Origin: Acidobacteriaceae bacterium | GTDB taxonomy: Bacteria; Acidobacteriota; Terriglobia; Terriglobales; Acidobacteriaceae | NCBI GenBank assembly: GCA_003134655.1 | Contig: PLBY01000114.1 | Coordinates: 1 to 64,000 of the forward strand | Length of the DNA: 64,000 nucleotides | Reading direction: 5' to 3' | Shown: one piece after another, positions 41,302-49,951 of the stretch | How positions within the stretch are numbered: the stretch's first letter is position 1 | How the letters are laid out: the number at the start of each line of letters is the position of its first letter | Translations under genes and position numbers: made by a program | Notes under the pieces: model-generated | Databases searched by the model: none | The model's input: the letters and a program-made list of their open reading frames with translations, nothing else | Told to the model about the DNA's origin: nothing

Positions 41302-43422
41302 ATGCAGTTCACCGAACAATTCGACGTAGTGGTTGTGGGCGCCGGCCATGCCGGATGCGAGGCGGCGATGGCCTCCGCACGCATGGGCCTGAGGACTGCC
41401 CTCTACACGCTCAACGTCGACCTGATCGCGCAGATGTCTTGCAACCCGGCGGTCGGAGGCATCGCCAAGGGCCACCTGGTGCGCGAAGTCGACGCCCTTG
41501 GCGGCATCATGGGCGAGATCACCGATGCGGTCGGCATCCAGTTCCGCCTGCTGAATACTTCGCGTGGTCCGGCGGTGTGGTCGCCGCGGGCGCAGTGCGA
41601 CAAGCAGGCGTATCGACTGAAGATGCGCGAGGTGCTGGAGTCGCAGCCGAATCTGAAGATCAAGCAGGCGGAAGTTGCGGATCTGATTGTGGAGCCGGCT
41701 TCCGGCTCCCGGCTTTCGGCTGCCGGAGAGCAGAGCGATCCGCAATCCTCACTCAGCATTCAGCCAGAAGAGACCGGAAGCCGAACGCCGGAAGCCGGAA
41801 GCCCGGTTCTGAGACGCCGTGTTCTCGGCATTCGCTTACGCGACGGCCGCACCGTCGGAGCAGGCGCGGTCATCATCACTACCGGAACGTTTCTCAACGG
41901 ACTGATTCACTGCGGCGAGCAGCAATATCCCGCGGGACGCTCCGGGGAGCCCAACGCGGTTCTGCTGGGCGAGGCATTGAAGAAGCTCGGCCTCCGCGGA
42001 TGCCGCCTCAAGACCGGAACTCCGCCACGCCTCGACGGCCGTAGCATCGACTGGTCGCGTTTTCCTGCGCAGCCGGGCGACGTCGATCCTACGCCTTTCA
42101 GTTTTCGCACCAAGCGCGTTGCGCATCACGATTCGCAGGTGCCTTGCTACATTGCGTGGACCACGGCAGAGACCCATCGCATCATCCGCGAAAACGTGCA
42201 CCGCTCGCCGATGTATAGCGGGCAGATCCAGTCGATCGGTCCGCGTTACTGCCCGTCGATCGAAGACAAGATCGTCAAGTTCCCCGACAAAGAAATGCAC
42301 CAGCTCTTCCTTGAGCCTGAGGGGCTGAACACGCACGAGATCTACGTTAATGGCATGAGCACTTCATTGCCGGTAGAAGTGCAGCTCGAAATTTTGAAGT
42401 CGATCCCAGGGCTCGAAAATGCGGAGATGCTGCGGCCTGGATACGCCATTGAGTACGACTCCATCGATCCGACGGAACTCGAGCGCACACTCGAAACGCG
42501 CAAGATTGCCGGACTGTTCCTTGGCGGTCAGATCAACGGCACCTCCGGCTACGAAGAAGCGGCTTGCCAGGGACTGATGGCCGGAATCAACGCCGCATTG
42601 CAGGTGAAGCAGCAACCGCCGCTGATCCTCGACCGCACCGAAGCCTACACAGCGATCCTGATCGACGACCTCATCTCGAAGGGGACGAATGAGCCCTACC
42701 GCATGTTCACCTCGCGGGCCGAGTTCCGCCTGCATCTGCGCATCGACAACGCCGACCGCCGCCTCACTCCGCACGGCCACCGCGTCGGCTTGATCTCGGA
42801 TGAAGCGTGGGCAGATTTTCAGGCGAAACAGAAGCGGCTGGAGCAGATAAAGAAGCTACTGGAGAGCACGAGGATCACCGCAGAGATGTTGGAACTTTGT
42901 CATTCCGAGGAGCGAAGCGACGAGGAATCTGCTGTCGCCGGCAGCGCCACGATGGTCGGCCAAGCCTGCGCGCAGGTTCTGAAGCGCCCCGAAGTGAAGG
43001 TAGAGCAACTAGTGCCGATCCTGAGGGCACTCACGCCGGAGTTTTTCGCACGAGGTCCCTCTGTGTCCTCAGTGTCCGGAGCCTGCCCTGAGCGGAGTCG
43101 AAGGGTGGTTAAGTTGTCTTCAGAAGTCAGGAACGAACTCAAGTCCGTCGAGACCGAGATCAAGTACGAAGGCTACCTGCTGCAGCAGCAGCGCGCCATG
43201 GAACGCCTGAAGAAATCCGAGCAGCACTCGATCCCCGAATGGTTCGACTACCGTTCCATCAGCGGCCTCTCGCGCGAGATGCAGGAAAAGCTCACTCACG
43301 TGCGCCCGCGCACCATCGGCCAGGCCTCGCGCATTCCGGGCGTGACGCCGGCAGCGGTGTCGCTAGTGAACGTCTTTATCGAAATCCAGGCGCGCCGCCG
43401 CGACCAGGCCGCCGCTCTCTAG
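41302..43422 (+). CDS. mnmG: tRNA uridine-5-carboxymethylaminomethyl synthesis enzyme MnmG with three in-frame insertions
   Basis: This 706-aa FAD enzyme, with MnmE, modifies uridine-34 of certain tRNAs. [20 protein letters not shown] is the FAD-binding loop, [20 protein letters not shown] the second signature, and the C-terminal helical domain ([20 protein letters not shown]) is normal. The usual length is ~620-630. The excess comes from three repeat-like insertions: ~38 residues after EVADLIVE (coded at ~41696-41815), the peptide [12 protein letters not shown] (~42899-42932), and ~22 residues including CPERSRRVV (~43050-43110). All keep the frame and appear to fall at domain surfaces. It is divergent from the CADD-like gene across a candidate CRP/FNR site. 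Confidence 0.95.
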   Translation: MQFTEQFDVVVVGAGHAGCEAAMASARMGLRTALYTLNVDLIAQMSCNPAVGGIAKGHLVREVDALGGIMGEITDAVGIQFRLLNTSRGPAVWSPRAQCDKQAYRLKMREVLESQPNLKIKQAEVADLIVEPASGSRLSAAGEQSDPQSSLSIQPEETGSRTPEAGSPVLRRRVLGIRLRDGRTVGAGAVIITTGTFLNGLIHCGEQQYPAGRSGEPNAVLLGEALKKLGLRGCRLKTGTPPRLDGRSIDWSRFPAQPGDVDPTPFSFRTKRVAHHDSQVPCYIAWTTAETHRIIRENVHRSPMYSGQIQSIGPRYCPSIEDKIVKFPDKEMHQLFLEPEGLNTHEIYVNGMSTSLPVEVQLEILKSIPGLENAEMLRPGYAIEYDSIDPTELERTLETRKIAGLFLGGQINGTSGYEEAACQGLMAGINAALQVKQQPPLILDRTEAYTAILIDDLISKGTNEPYRMFTSRAEFRLHLRIDNADRRLTPHGHRVGLISDEAWADFQAKQKRLEQIKKLLESTRITAEMLELCHSEERSDEESAVAGSATMVGQACAQVLKRPEVKVEQLVPILRALTPEFFARGPSVSSVSGACPERSRRVVKLSSEVRNELKSVETEIKYEGYLLQQQRAMERLKKSEQHSIPEWFDYRSISGLSREMQEKLTHVRPRTIGQASRIPGVTPAAVSLVNVFIEIQARRRDQAAAL
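41696..41815. repeat. Insertion 1 in mnmG: inverted CCGGAAGCCGG words
   Basis: The left part has GCCGGCTTCCGGCTCCCGGC (from 41696). The right part has ACCGGAAGCCGAACGCCGGA followed by AGCCGGAAGCCCGG, an imperfect inverted copy. The DNA could form a long hairpin. It adds about 38 codons after the conserved EVADLIVE segment. Confidence 0.65.
42899..42932. repeat. Insertion 2 in mnmG: CATTCCGAGGAGCGAAGCG-type repeat
   Basis: This short element encodes [11 protein letters not shown] in the mnmG frame. The word TCATTCCGAGGAGCGAAGCG followed by ACGAGGAATCTG is partly palindromic. I recognise it as a repeat that recurs in intergenic DNA of this kind of genome; this is from memory, not from this window. 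Confidence 0.6.
43050..43110. repeat. Insertion 3 in mnmG: two repeat words in tandem
   Basis: CCCTCTGTGTCCTCAGTGTC is the complement of the GGACACNGAGGACACAGAG family also seen near 26280. It is followed by GCCTGCCCTGAGCGGAGTCG and AAGGGTGG. Together they add about 20 codons ([18 protein letters not shown]) to mnmG. Confidence 0.6.
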
Positions 43423-43430
43423 TCAAAGCG

Positions 43431-44495
43431 CTACGGATTTTGTTTGGTTTGTAGTTGCTCCGCGAGCTTCAGTTCGCTCTCCGCTTCTTCTTTTCTCCCC
43501 ATGTCGCGGTAAGCCTGACCGAGCAGGTGGTGGGTCGTAGGATTATTGGGGTCCATCGTCGCCGCCCGCTTCAAGGCGATCACCGCCAGATCCAGTTCTC
43601 CCTTTTTCTCCAACACCTTTCCCATGAGAATGAAAGGCCCCGTTGCTGTCTGGTCAAGCCAGATGGAGCGCTGCAGCGAATGTTGAGCGTCTTCGTATTT
43701 CTGAATTCGCGAATACGCATCGGCCAGTTTGTAATAAGTGGCGGCGTGCGCGGGATTGATCGCCAATTCCTTCTGAAACTCCGCGATTGCTTCCGGAATC
43801 CGCGACTTATAGATATAAAGTTCGCCGAGCAGGTAGTGGGCCAGCGGCAGCTTCGGATCGAGAGTCGCTGCCTTCTGGGCATACTCTTCCGCGACTGGAT
43901 CAAATTCCTGGCGCAGCAGCATCTGCGCCGTAAACAAATAGCTCGCAGCCGAGTCCGGTGGCACGTCGAACATCTTTCCAAACGCCTTGCGCGCCTGCGG
44001 ATAGTCTTTGGTCTGGATGTAGCAGATGCCCAGAACGTACGACGCATCCGCATTGGCCCGCGGATACCATCCTTGTACCTTTTCAAGCAAGGGAATCGCA
44101 TCCGCCGGATGCCCGCCCCGGTAATAAGACAGTCCTAGCAGCTGAGTCGCCTCGCCATTCGCGGGGTCTGCGGCGGCGGCCTTTTTCAAATACGCGATCG
44201 CCTGCGGGAAGTCATTTTTCTTGTAATACGCGGTGCCCAGTTCCTGGGCGAGCCCTTTTGTGGCGGGATCGCGGGCTTCAACAGCTTGCAACTCCGCGAT
44301 GGCTTTGTCGGCATCGCCTTGTTGCATCAGCTTTCGCGCTTCGGCGAAATCCGAAGACGCTCCTGGAGACGCTTGCGGCGACGGTGCCGACGGCACGTCG
44401 GCAAGCGCAGGCTGCTGCGCCAGTCCAACCGAAGAAACGACGGAGAGCAACGCCACACAACACGCCCAGCGCAGAACAAAGAATCGCGTTTCCAT
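43431..44495 (-). CDS. Exported TPR-repeat protein
   Basis: This 354-aa protein has a signal peptide (VLRWACCVALLSVVSSVGLA) followed by about eight TPR units. Examples are GDADKAIAELQAVEARDPAT, NDFPQAIAYLKKAAAADPAN and GELDLAVIALKRAATMDPNN. It would be a periplasmic scaffold. It is third in a minus-strand run with the redoxin and the cytochrome/copper-monooxygenase/TPR protein, 93 bp after the latter. A role alongside that redox pair is possible but rests only on position. No enzymatic motif is visible. Confidence 0.85.
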   Translation of the reverse strand: METRFFVLRWACCVALLSVVSSVGLAQQPALADVPSAPSPQASPGASSDFAEARKLMQQGDADKAIAELQAVEARDPATKGLAQELGTAYYKKNDFPQAIAYLKKAAAADPANGEATQLLGLSYYRGGHPADAIPLLEKVQGWYPRANADASYVLGICYIQTKDYPQARKAFGKMFDVPPDSAASYLFTAQMLLRQEFDPVAEEYAQKAATLDPKLPLAHYLLGELYIYKSRIPEAIAEFQKELAINPAHAATYYKLADAYSRIQKYEDAQHSLQRSIWLDQTATGPFILMGKVLEKKGELDLAVIALKRAATMDPNNPTTHHLLGQAYRDMGRKEEAESELKLAEQLQTKQNP

Positions 44496-44588
44496 ATCAA
44501 GGATTAGAGCACATCAGTATTGGAGGGTGCCCCGCCCTTCTTTTCGCCGCGCTTGGCGAAAAGAGGCTGGGGATTTTGACCTTCTTCT

Positions 44589-46433
44589 TCAGTGCACACC
44601 CATTTCTTTCTTGACCGCCTCCAGATTCTCTTTCGCAATCGCCTGGTTGGGATCAATCTGCAAAGCCCGCTCAAAGTGCAACTTCGCTTCTGGAAAGCGT
44701 CCCAGTTCCGCCATCGCAGCGCCCAGGTTCGCTTCCACATTGGCGTCGTCGGGCTGCAACTTTAATGCGAGAACAAAATGCCGCGACGCCCCCTCAAAAT
44801 CATTCTGTTCCGCCAGCGCTAATCCCAGGTTGTAATGCGCCTCGAAATAATCCGGACGCGCCTTCAGTGCCGTCTGAAAATATCCAACCCCCTGTTCGGG
44901 GTGTCCCGCCGCCACCAAAGCCGCGCCCAGCGCGTTGTTTCCGGCCGGGTCTTCTGGGCGTAGCCGCACTGCCAGTTCGTATTCGCGGATCGCAGCGTCG
45001 AGCAGGTCTTTGGCCTGCAACATGGCCGCCAGGTTGTAGTGCGCCTCAAAATCGCCGGGATTCTTCTCCACGTTATGCCGTGCCAGTGCCTCCTGCAGCA
45101 CCATTCGTGGATCGCCCTGCGCCGGGTCAAAGTTCACCGGCAGCACCTGCAGCCACAGGTGACACATCTCATCGCTCGATCGGTTGCCGCCCACCACGCG
45201 CGCCGGCGGATGATTCGGATTCAGCGGATTCTCCTCCGAGTTGTCATACACGTAACGCAGACTCACCTTCGTGCCCTTGGGCAACCGCACCGGCTCCGCA
45301 TAGCGATACACCGCCTGCCAGTTCAGGTTCCAGTGGGGAATGTGGATCAGCGTCTCCGTCGTGCCATCGGGCAGCATGGCGAACGCCTGCATATCTTTTC
45401 CCAGGTAGTGTGCGTGCGGATAAATCGCCATCAACTCAACATCGATCGGCAGCGTGAACTCGTCGGCGACCAGAAAATCTTTCTGTCCCGCTGGAATGTC
45501 GAGCTTCAAATCATTCTCGAGTTGCAACAACATCGGCAGCTTGGTCGCTGCATGCGGAGTGAAATAAAGTCCGATACTCGGCTGGATCACCTCCGGCTTT
45601 CCTGACGGCTGCAGGTGAGTATTGAGAACGAGGTCGGTGCCCTTATCGAGGCGCAGCGCCATGCCTTCAGGCTCAACGTAAGGAATGGTTCCCGGCTTCC
45701 AGAACAGCAGATGGCTGTCGGGATCGAACACCTGCGACTCAATGCGAATCTCCATACCGCCGAAACCCGCGCCCGGCTCGCTCTCGCGGCTTCGCAGGGA
45801 GCCGGCCCGGTCCACCAGAATGTTTGCGTGGTGCACGTAACGCTTGTCGCCCGGACGAATCTCCACCGCCTTCACCCATCGCGTCTGTTGAATCGGCACA
45901 GGGAAGATGAAATTCCAATACGTGTCGGTGCCGGAGGGCGCCAGGGTGAGGGGTTTCGTTGCCGTCAGAATCAAGTCCGGCTGTCCGAGCCGCCAGCCTT
46001 CGACGAACTTTGGGGCCGGAGGCAGATCGGCTGGATCGCCCTCGATTGCTCCTTGCTCGACCCAGCTCTGGATGAGAATGAGTTCCTCATCCGACAGGCG
46101 AAGCTCGTCTGCGAACTTCAGCTTCTGCGGCTCCGGCAGCCACGGTGGCATAGCCCGCGATTGGGTTACGTCCACGATCTGCCGCGCATGTTTCTTTGCG
46201 TCGGAATAGCTCAGCAGAGAAAACGGCGCCGCTTCTCCCGGCCGGTGACAAGTCGAGCAGGAATGAAAGATGATCGGAGCGATGTCGCGGTTGTAGGTAA
46301 TCTGTGCCGCTAGCGGCGAAGAAGCCGCACGCGATGACTGACGCGCCACCGGCTTGCCCGAGAGCGTTCCCGCTGCGACTGCGCCCGCCAAAAGGATCAG
46401 CGTCCAACCCGCGCCGCGCAGCCAGGGGCTCAT
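44589..46433 (-). CDS. Cytochrome-c / copper type II monooxygenase-like / TPR fusion protein
   Basis: This 614-aa exported protein has three parts. After a signal anchor (WLRGAGWTLILLAGAVAAG), a cytochrome-c-like heme site is visible as CSTCH (Cys-59, Cys-62, His-63), followed by MPPWLP, a possible Met ligand. The middle (~130-430) resembles the two-domain PHM-type copper monooxygenases: YVHHANILV, YPHAHYLGKDM and SDEMCHLWL give His and Met copper ligands. The C-terminal third is TPR repeats (VEKNPGDFEAHYNLAAMLQA). The ATG at 46433 overlaps the redoxin stop (ATGA), so both are translationally coupled. The architecture suggests a heme-to-copper redox enzyme; its substrate is unknown. Confidence 0.82.
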   Translation of the reverse strand: MSPWLRGAGWTLILLAGAVAAGTLSGKPVARQSSRAASSPLAAQITYNRDIAPIIFHSCSTCHRPGEAAPFSLLSYSDAKKHARQIVDVTQSRAMPPWLPEPQKLKFADELRLSDEELILIQSWVEQGAIEGDPADLPPAPKFVEGWRLGQPDLILTATKPLTLAPSGTDTYWNFIFPVPIQQTRWVKAVEIRPGDKRYVHHANILVDRAGSLRSRESEPGAGFGGMEIRIESQVFDPDSHLLFWKPGTIPYVEPEGMALRLDKGTDLVLNTHLQPSGKPEVIQPSIGLYFTPHAATKLPMLLQLENDLKLDIPAGQKDFLVADEFTLPIDVELMAIYPHAHYLGKDMQAFAMLPDGTTETLIHIPHWNLNWQAVYRYAEPVRLPKGTKVSLRYVYDNSEENPLNPNHPPARVVGGNRSSDEMCHLWLQVLPVNFDPAQGDPRMVLQEALARHNVEKNPGDFEAHYNLAAMLQAKDLLDAAIREYELAVRLRPEDPAGNNALGAALVAAGHPEQGVGYFQTALKARPDYFEAHYNLGLALAEQNDFEGASRHFVLALKLQPDDANVEANLGAAMAELGRFPEAKLHFERALQIDPNQAIAKENLEAVKKEMGVH

Positions 46434-47002
46434 TCGAGGTCTGAGATGTAACATCCCACTCCCCTCACTTCGCTCTTGGCCACAGGTTTTCCCGCCAACG
46501 CCGCGCGGATCGCGTCCTCCAGTTCGTGGGTCGTCGGGGCAGGCCGTGGCCGGCTGAGATCGACATACCAGTCGTCGATGCGCCCGTCGTAAATCAGTTG
46601 GCGGTTGAGGTTAAAAACGGCGACTTCGGGTGTGATCTGCGCGTGCCCCAGCTTCACCAGCACGTGATCGGGATCCCGCAGCGCGGGCAAATGATATCCG
46701 TAGTCCTGCAGATATTTTCGAATCGCCTGCGGCGAGTCCGTCTTGTCGGGATACACCAGCCAGAAACTGGCGCGGTCGGCGTACTGTTTGCTTATTTGCT
46801 GAATGGCAGGAGCGTAACGGCTCGACACCGGACAGTCGCGGCGAAGGAACACCAGCACCGCAATCTTGCTGGAATCCGCAGCGAGAGGATTCACCGCGTT
46901 CCCGTCAAGATCGAGCGCAGTGTGTTGTCCGTGGGCGAGGGCCGCACACAGCACGAGTACGGCCGCAACCCACAACGGAAATCGGAGTCTGACTCGCAAC
47001 AC
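46430..47002 (-). CDS. Exported redoxin (AhpC/TSA-like) protein
   Basis: This 190-aa protein has a signal peptide (FPLWVAAVLVLCAALAHG) and a thioredoxin-fold redoxin domain. VFLRRDCPVSSRYAP places a single reactive cysteine (Cys-57) where AhpC/TSA and SCO-like proteins have theirs. EVAVFNLNRQLIYDGRIDDW holds the cis-turn region but lacks a second CxxC. A C-terminal Cys (GVGCYIS) may be resolving. It is translationally coupled to the cytochrome/copper protein and may help its metal loading or redox state; this is inferred. The start is TTG 47002, with no clear ribosome-binding site. Confidence 0.82.
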   Translation of the reverse strand: MLRVRLRFPLWVAAVLVLCAALAHGQHTALDLDGNAVNPLAADSSKIAVLVFLRRDCPVSSRYAPAIQQISKQYADRASFWLVYPDKTDSPQAIRKYLQDYGYHLPALRDPDHVLVKLGHAQITPEVAVFNLNRQLIYDGRIDDWYVDLSRPRPAPTTHELEDAIRAALAGKPVAKSEVRGVGCYISDLE

Positions 47003-47108
47003 AGAGAACGCCCACGGAACTATCTGGATTCTAAGAGGCTCCAGGACGAGTGTCCATCCCGCACCAGTTCTGCTCCGCGAGCCTCTCTGCCGCTACAATG
47101 GCCTGAGC

Positions 47109-47699
47109 ATGATTGCCCATTTGCGCGGAAAGCTGCTGGCGAAGCATCCCAACCAGGCCATCGTCGAAACGGCCGGCGTCGGCTATGACGTGGTCATCAG
47201 CGTGCCGACGTTCTCCGACCTTCCGGCGCTCGGCGCCGAGGTCGCGCTGCACATCCACACGCACGTGCGTGAAGACCTGATTGCGCTCTACGGATTCCTG
47301 CGTCCCTCGGAGAAGCTGCTGTTCGAGAAGCTCATCACCGTGAGCGGCATCGGCCCCAAGCTGGCGATCACGATCCTGAGTGGCATGGCCGCCGACGAAA
47401 TGGTGGGAGCGATTCGTGGCAACGATGTGGCGCGGCTGACACGCATCCCGGGAATTGGGAAAAAGACTGCGGAGCGAATGGTGCTGGAGCTGCGCGATAA
47501 GCTGCCGGAAGTAGGATCGGCCACGGCGCCCGCCGTTCCTGCCATGAGTGTTACCGAGGAAGATGTTCTGTCGGCGTTGCTGAACCTCGGATACCAGCGC
47601 GCCGCCGCCGAGAAGGCCCTGGCCGTTGTCGCGAAAAACGGCAAGGGTGGATCGTTCGACGCGATGTTCCGTGACGCGCTGGCGGCGTTGTCGAAGTAA
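47109..47699 (+). CDS. ruvA: Holliday junction DNA helicase subunit RuvA
   Basis: This 196-aa protein binds four-way DNA junctions and loads RuvB. The N-terminal OB domain (MIAHLRGKLLAKHPNQAIVE), two helix-hairpin-helix motifs (TVSGIGPKLAITILSGM and RIPGIGKKTAERMVLEL) and the C-terminal RuvB-binding domain (EDVLSALLNLGYQRAAAEKA) are all present, and the length is normal. TACAAT lies 10-15 bases before the ATG and no Shine-Dalgarno is seen, suggesting a very short leader. ruvB and ruvC are not in the window. It is convergent with mnmE, three bases between the stops. Confidence 0.96.
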   Translation: MIAHLRGKLLAKHPNQAIVETAGVGYDVVISVPTFSDLPALGAEVALHIHTHVREDLIALYGFLRPSEKLLFEKLITVSGIGPKLAITILSGMAADEMVGAIRGNDVARLTRIPGIGKKTAERMVLELRDKLPEVGSATAPAVPAMSVTEEDVLSALLNLGYQRAAAEKALAVVAKNGKGGSFDAMFRDALAALSK

Positions 47700-47702
47700 T
47701 CG

Positions 47703-49205
47703 CTACTTGCCAATGCAGAACGTGCTGAAGATCAAGTTGAGGATGTCGTCGCTCGTCGTAGCTCCGGTGATGGCATCCAGCGGACGCAGAGCGTTGTAGA
47801 GATCGAGCAGCAGCATCTCGTGAGGAACCTTCCCGGCCACGGCATTCTTCGCCGCATCTAGCGCCGCCAGCGAATCTTGAATCAATCCCTGATGGCGGAT
47901 GTTGGTCAGAAAACCGCTCTCCGCGTGGGTACCGGATTCTCCGCCAATGTGCCGCAGGATTTCGCCGCGCAATTCGGCGATGCCCTCCCCGGTGACTGCA
48001 GATGTGAGGGTCTTCTGACCACTAGACACTAACCACTGACCACTGCTCCCAAGGTCGCTCTTATTCCCAACGACAATGACAGGCCGGTTCTCGGCCTGCC
48101 GCAGGAGTTCCGCATCTTCTGCCGTCTCCCCCTGCGACGCGTCGAGCACGACCAGCACCAAGTCCGCGTCGGCCAACGCTTCCATCGATTTGCGAATGCC
48201 GATCGACTCCGCTTCGTCGAGCGCGTGACGAATGCCGGCAGTATCGACCAACTTGACCGGGATCCCTCCGATCGCCACCGTCTCGCTGACCAGGTCGCGC
48301 GTGGTCCCCGGTGTCGCCGTGACGATGGCGCGCTCCCGCTCCACGAGTTGATTAAACAAGCTCGACTTGCCGACGTTGGGCCGGCCGACGATCGCGAGCG
48401 TCAATCCTTCGTGCACGATCTTGCCGTAGGCAAAAGTCGCGTTGAGCTGTTCAAGCGGCGTCCGCACGGCAGCGATGTGAGTAAGAATCGTGGCATCGGG
48501 CATGACCGACACATCGTCTTCGGCGAAATCAATGCCGGCTTCGAGCACCGCAATCAGCTCCACCAGTTTTTGCTTGACCGGCTGCAGCCGCCGTGACAGC
48601 GCTCCTTCCAGTTGCTGTGCCGCGACCTTCGCCTGATACAACGTCTGTGAATCGATCAGGTCGCGTACCGCTTCGGCCTGGGTCAAGTCGATGCGCCCGT
48701 TGAGGAAGGCGCGCATCGTGAATTCGCCGGGCTCCGCCAGCCGCGCCCCGGCGGCAACGCAAAGCTCCACAGTGTGCCGCAGCACCACGGGCGAACCGTG
48801 CGCCGAGATCTCAACAATGTCGTCGGTGGTGTAAGAGTGCGGCTTGGCAAAGTAAGTGACGAGGACTTCGTCAATGCGCTGGAGCGTCTCATGTGGCGCG
48901 GGCGCCCCCGCCCGCGTCTCGCCAGAAAATGAAAAGCTGGAGCCTTGTGCGGTGTGTCGCGCAGACAGACTGCTCGCTGACTGTACATCTGTCTTGGTAG
49001 CTCCCGGCTTTTCGCGGGCGGGGGCGCCCGCGCCACGCGGGTTGATCAGCTCTCCAAAAACCGCGCGTCCTGCCTCCAGTCCATGCTTCAGCCGAAGCAT
49101 CGGCGCCGCGATCTCGAGCGCCCTCGCCCCGGCGAGGCGGACGACACCAATTCCTCCGCGCCCGGCGGGCGTGGCAATCGCCACGATCGTGTCGTCCAGA
49201 TTCAT
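47703..49205 (-). CDS. mnmE: tRNA-modification GTPase MnmE with in-frame mobile-element insertion
   Basis: This 500-aa enzyme works with MnmG on tRNA wobble uridines. DDTIVAIATPAGRGGIGVVR starts the N-terminal folate-binding domain. LAIVGRPNVGKSSLFNQL is the G1 motif, VDTAGIRHALDEAE is G3, and VGNKSDLG is G4. The C-terminus FCIGK carries the functional cysteine. The usual length is ~450-460. About 48 residues after GELINPR (coded at 48892-49036) come from an inverted-repeat element. A second, smaller insert (SSGQWLVSSGQ, coded at ~48014-48050) follows G4 and is made of CCACTGACCACTG words. ATG 49205 or the GTG at 49217 may be the start. Confidence 0.94.
   Translation of the reverse strand: MNLDDTIVAIATPAGRGGIGVVRLAGARALEIAAPMLRLKHGLEAGRAVFGELINPRGAGAPAREKPGATKTDVQSASSLSARHTAQGSSFSFSGETRAGAPAPHETLQRIDEVLVTYFAKPHSYTTDDIVEISAHGSPVVLRHTVELCVAAGARLAEPGEFTMRAFLNGRIDLTQAEAVRDLIDSQTLYQAKVAAQQLEGALSRRLQPVKQKLVELIAVLEAGIDFAEDDVSVMPDATILTHIAAVRTPLEQLNATFAYGKIVHEGLTLAIVGRPNVGKSSLFNQLVERERAIVTATPGTTRDLVSETVAIGGIPVKLVDTAGIRHALDEAESIGIRKSMEALADADLVLVVLDASQGETAEDAELLRQAENRPVIVVGNKSDLGSSGQWLVSSGQKTLTSAVTGEGIAELRGEILRHIGGESGTHAESGFLTNIRHQGLIQDSLAALDAAKNAVAGKVPHEMLLLDLYNALRPLDAITGATTSDDILNLIFSTFCIGK
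48014..48050. repeat. Short-word insertion (ACCACTGACCACT) inside mnmE
   Basis: CTGACCACTAGACACTAACC and ACTGACCACTGCTCCC form near-tandem copies of one word. They encode about 12 extra residues directly after the G4 motif of MnmE, in a loop that varies little in relatives. Confidence 0.55.
48892..49036. mobile_element. 145-bp inverted-repeat element (copy A), in frame inside mnmE
   Basis: The 25-bp left end starts TGTGGCGCGGGCGCCCCCGC (48892-48916). The right end (49013-49036) starts CGCGGGCGGGGGCGCCCGCG and ends CGCCAC. The ends are near-perfect inverted repeats. The same ends bound copy B at 49800-49943, with the same length, and both copies share GTCT-GCCA after the left end and GCTTTTCGCGG at the right. 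The insert adds about 48 codons to mnmE without a stop. Confidence 0.8.
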
Positions 49206-49292
49206 ACCGACGTTCACGCGCCGATTGTAACGGGTAAACTAAACGTCAACCAACGGGGACACTGGAACATCACACTGCTGAGGAGCACTCAC

Positions 49293-49796
49293 TTGTCCGT
49301 CGCTGACGAACTCTTAAAGGCCAACGAAACCTTCGCGCGCAATTTCAAGCTGGGGGATCTCGCCGTCCGCCCCAAGCGGCACGTCGCCGTGCTGGCCTGC
49401 ATGGATTCCCGCATCCTGTTCGAGCATTGCCTGGGCCTGCATCCCGGGGACGCGCACATGATCCGCAACGCCGGCGGCATCGCCACCGACGACGCCCTGC
49501 GCTCGCTGATCGTCTCGCATCACCTGCTCGACACGCAGGAGTTCATCATCATCAACCACACCGACTGCGGCCTGCTGAAGGTGCGTGAAGATGAACTGAA
49601 AGCGCGGCTAACCGAAAAGATGGGAACCACCGCGGACGAACCCTCGCATTTCCACGCGTTCGACGACCTCGAAGCAAACGTCCGCCTGCAGATGCAGCGT
49701 GTGAAATCGCACCCGTGGATCCCGAAGCATATTCCGGTGCGCGGCTTTGTTTACGACGTGAAAACAGGAAAGCTGAAAGAAGTGGAAGGAGGTTGA
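49293..49796 (+). CDS. Beta-class carbonic anhydrase
   Basis: This 167-aa protein interconverts CO2 and bicarbonate. VAVLACMDSR gives zinc ligand Cys-36 and the Asp-38/Arg-40 dyad. IIINHTDCGLL gives His-89 and Cys-92, so all catalytic residues are present. It is of the short type II-like form (as in some mycobacteria and Gram-positives). The start is a TTG with GAGGAG eight bases upstream; the frame extends upstream but lacks family sequence. It is divergent from mnmE. Copy B of the inverted-repeat element begins three bases after its stop codon. Confidence 0.92.
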   Translation: MSVADELLKANETFARNFKLGDLAVRPKRHVAVLACMDSRILFEHCLGLHPGDAHMIRNAGGIATDDALRSLIVSHHLLDTQEFIIINHTDCGLLKVREDELKARLTEKMGTTADEPSHFHAFDDLEANVRLQMQRVKSHPWIPKHIPVRGFVYDVKTGKLKEVEGG

Positions 49797-49799
49797 CCA

Positions 49800-49943
49800 T
49801 GTGGCGCGGGCGCCCTCGCCCGCGTCTAGCCAAGAGACAAACAGTCTGCAGAATCTCCGAACTGGACTCGCAGGAAGCGGGCAGAACACTCTCAACGCTT
49901 CCTCGCTCCGCAGCTTTTCGCGGGCGGGGGCGCCCGCGCCACA
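49800..49943. mobile_element. 144-bp inverted-repeat element (copy B), intergenic
   Basis: The left end starts TGTGGCGCGGGCGCCCTCGC (49800-49824). The right end starts CGCGGGCGGGGGCGCCCGCG (49919-49943). They are inverted repeats over 25 bp with one mismatch. It lies between the carbonic anhydrase stop and the convergent TlpA-like stop. The interior differs from copy A except near the ends. Confidence 0.8.
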
Positions 49944-49951
49944 TACTTCAA

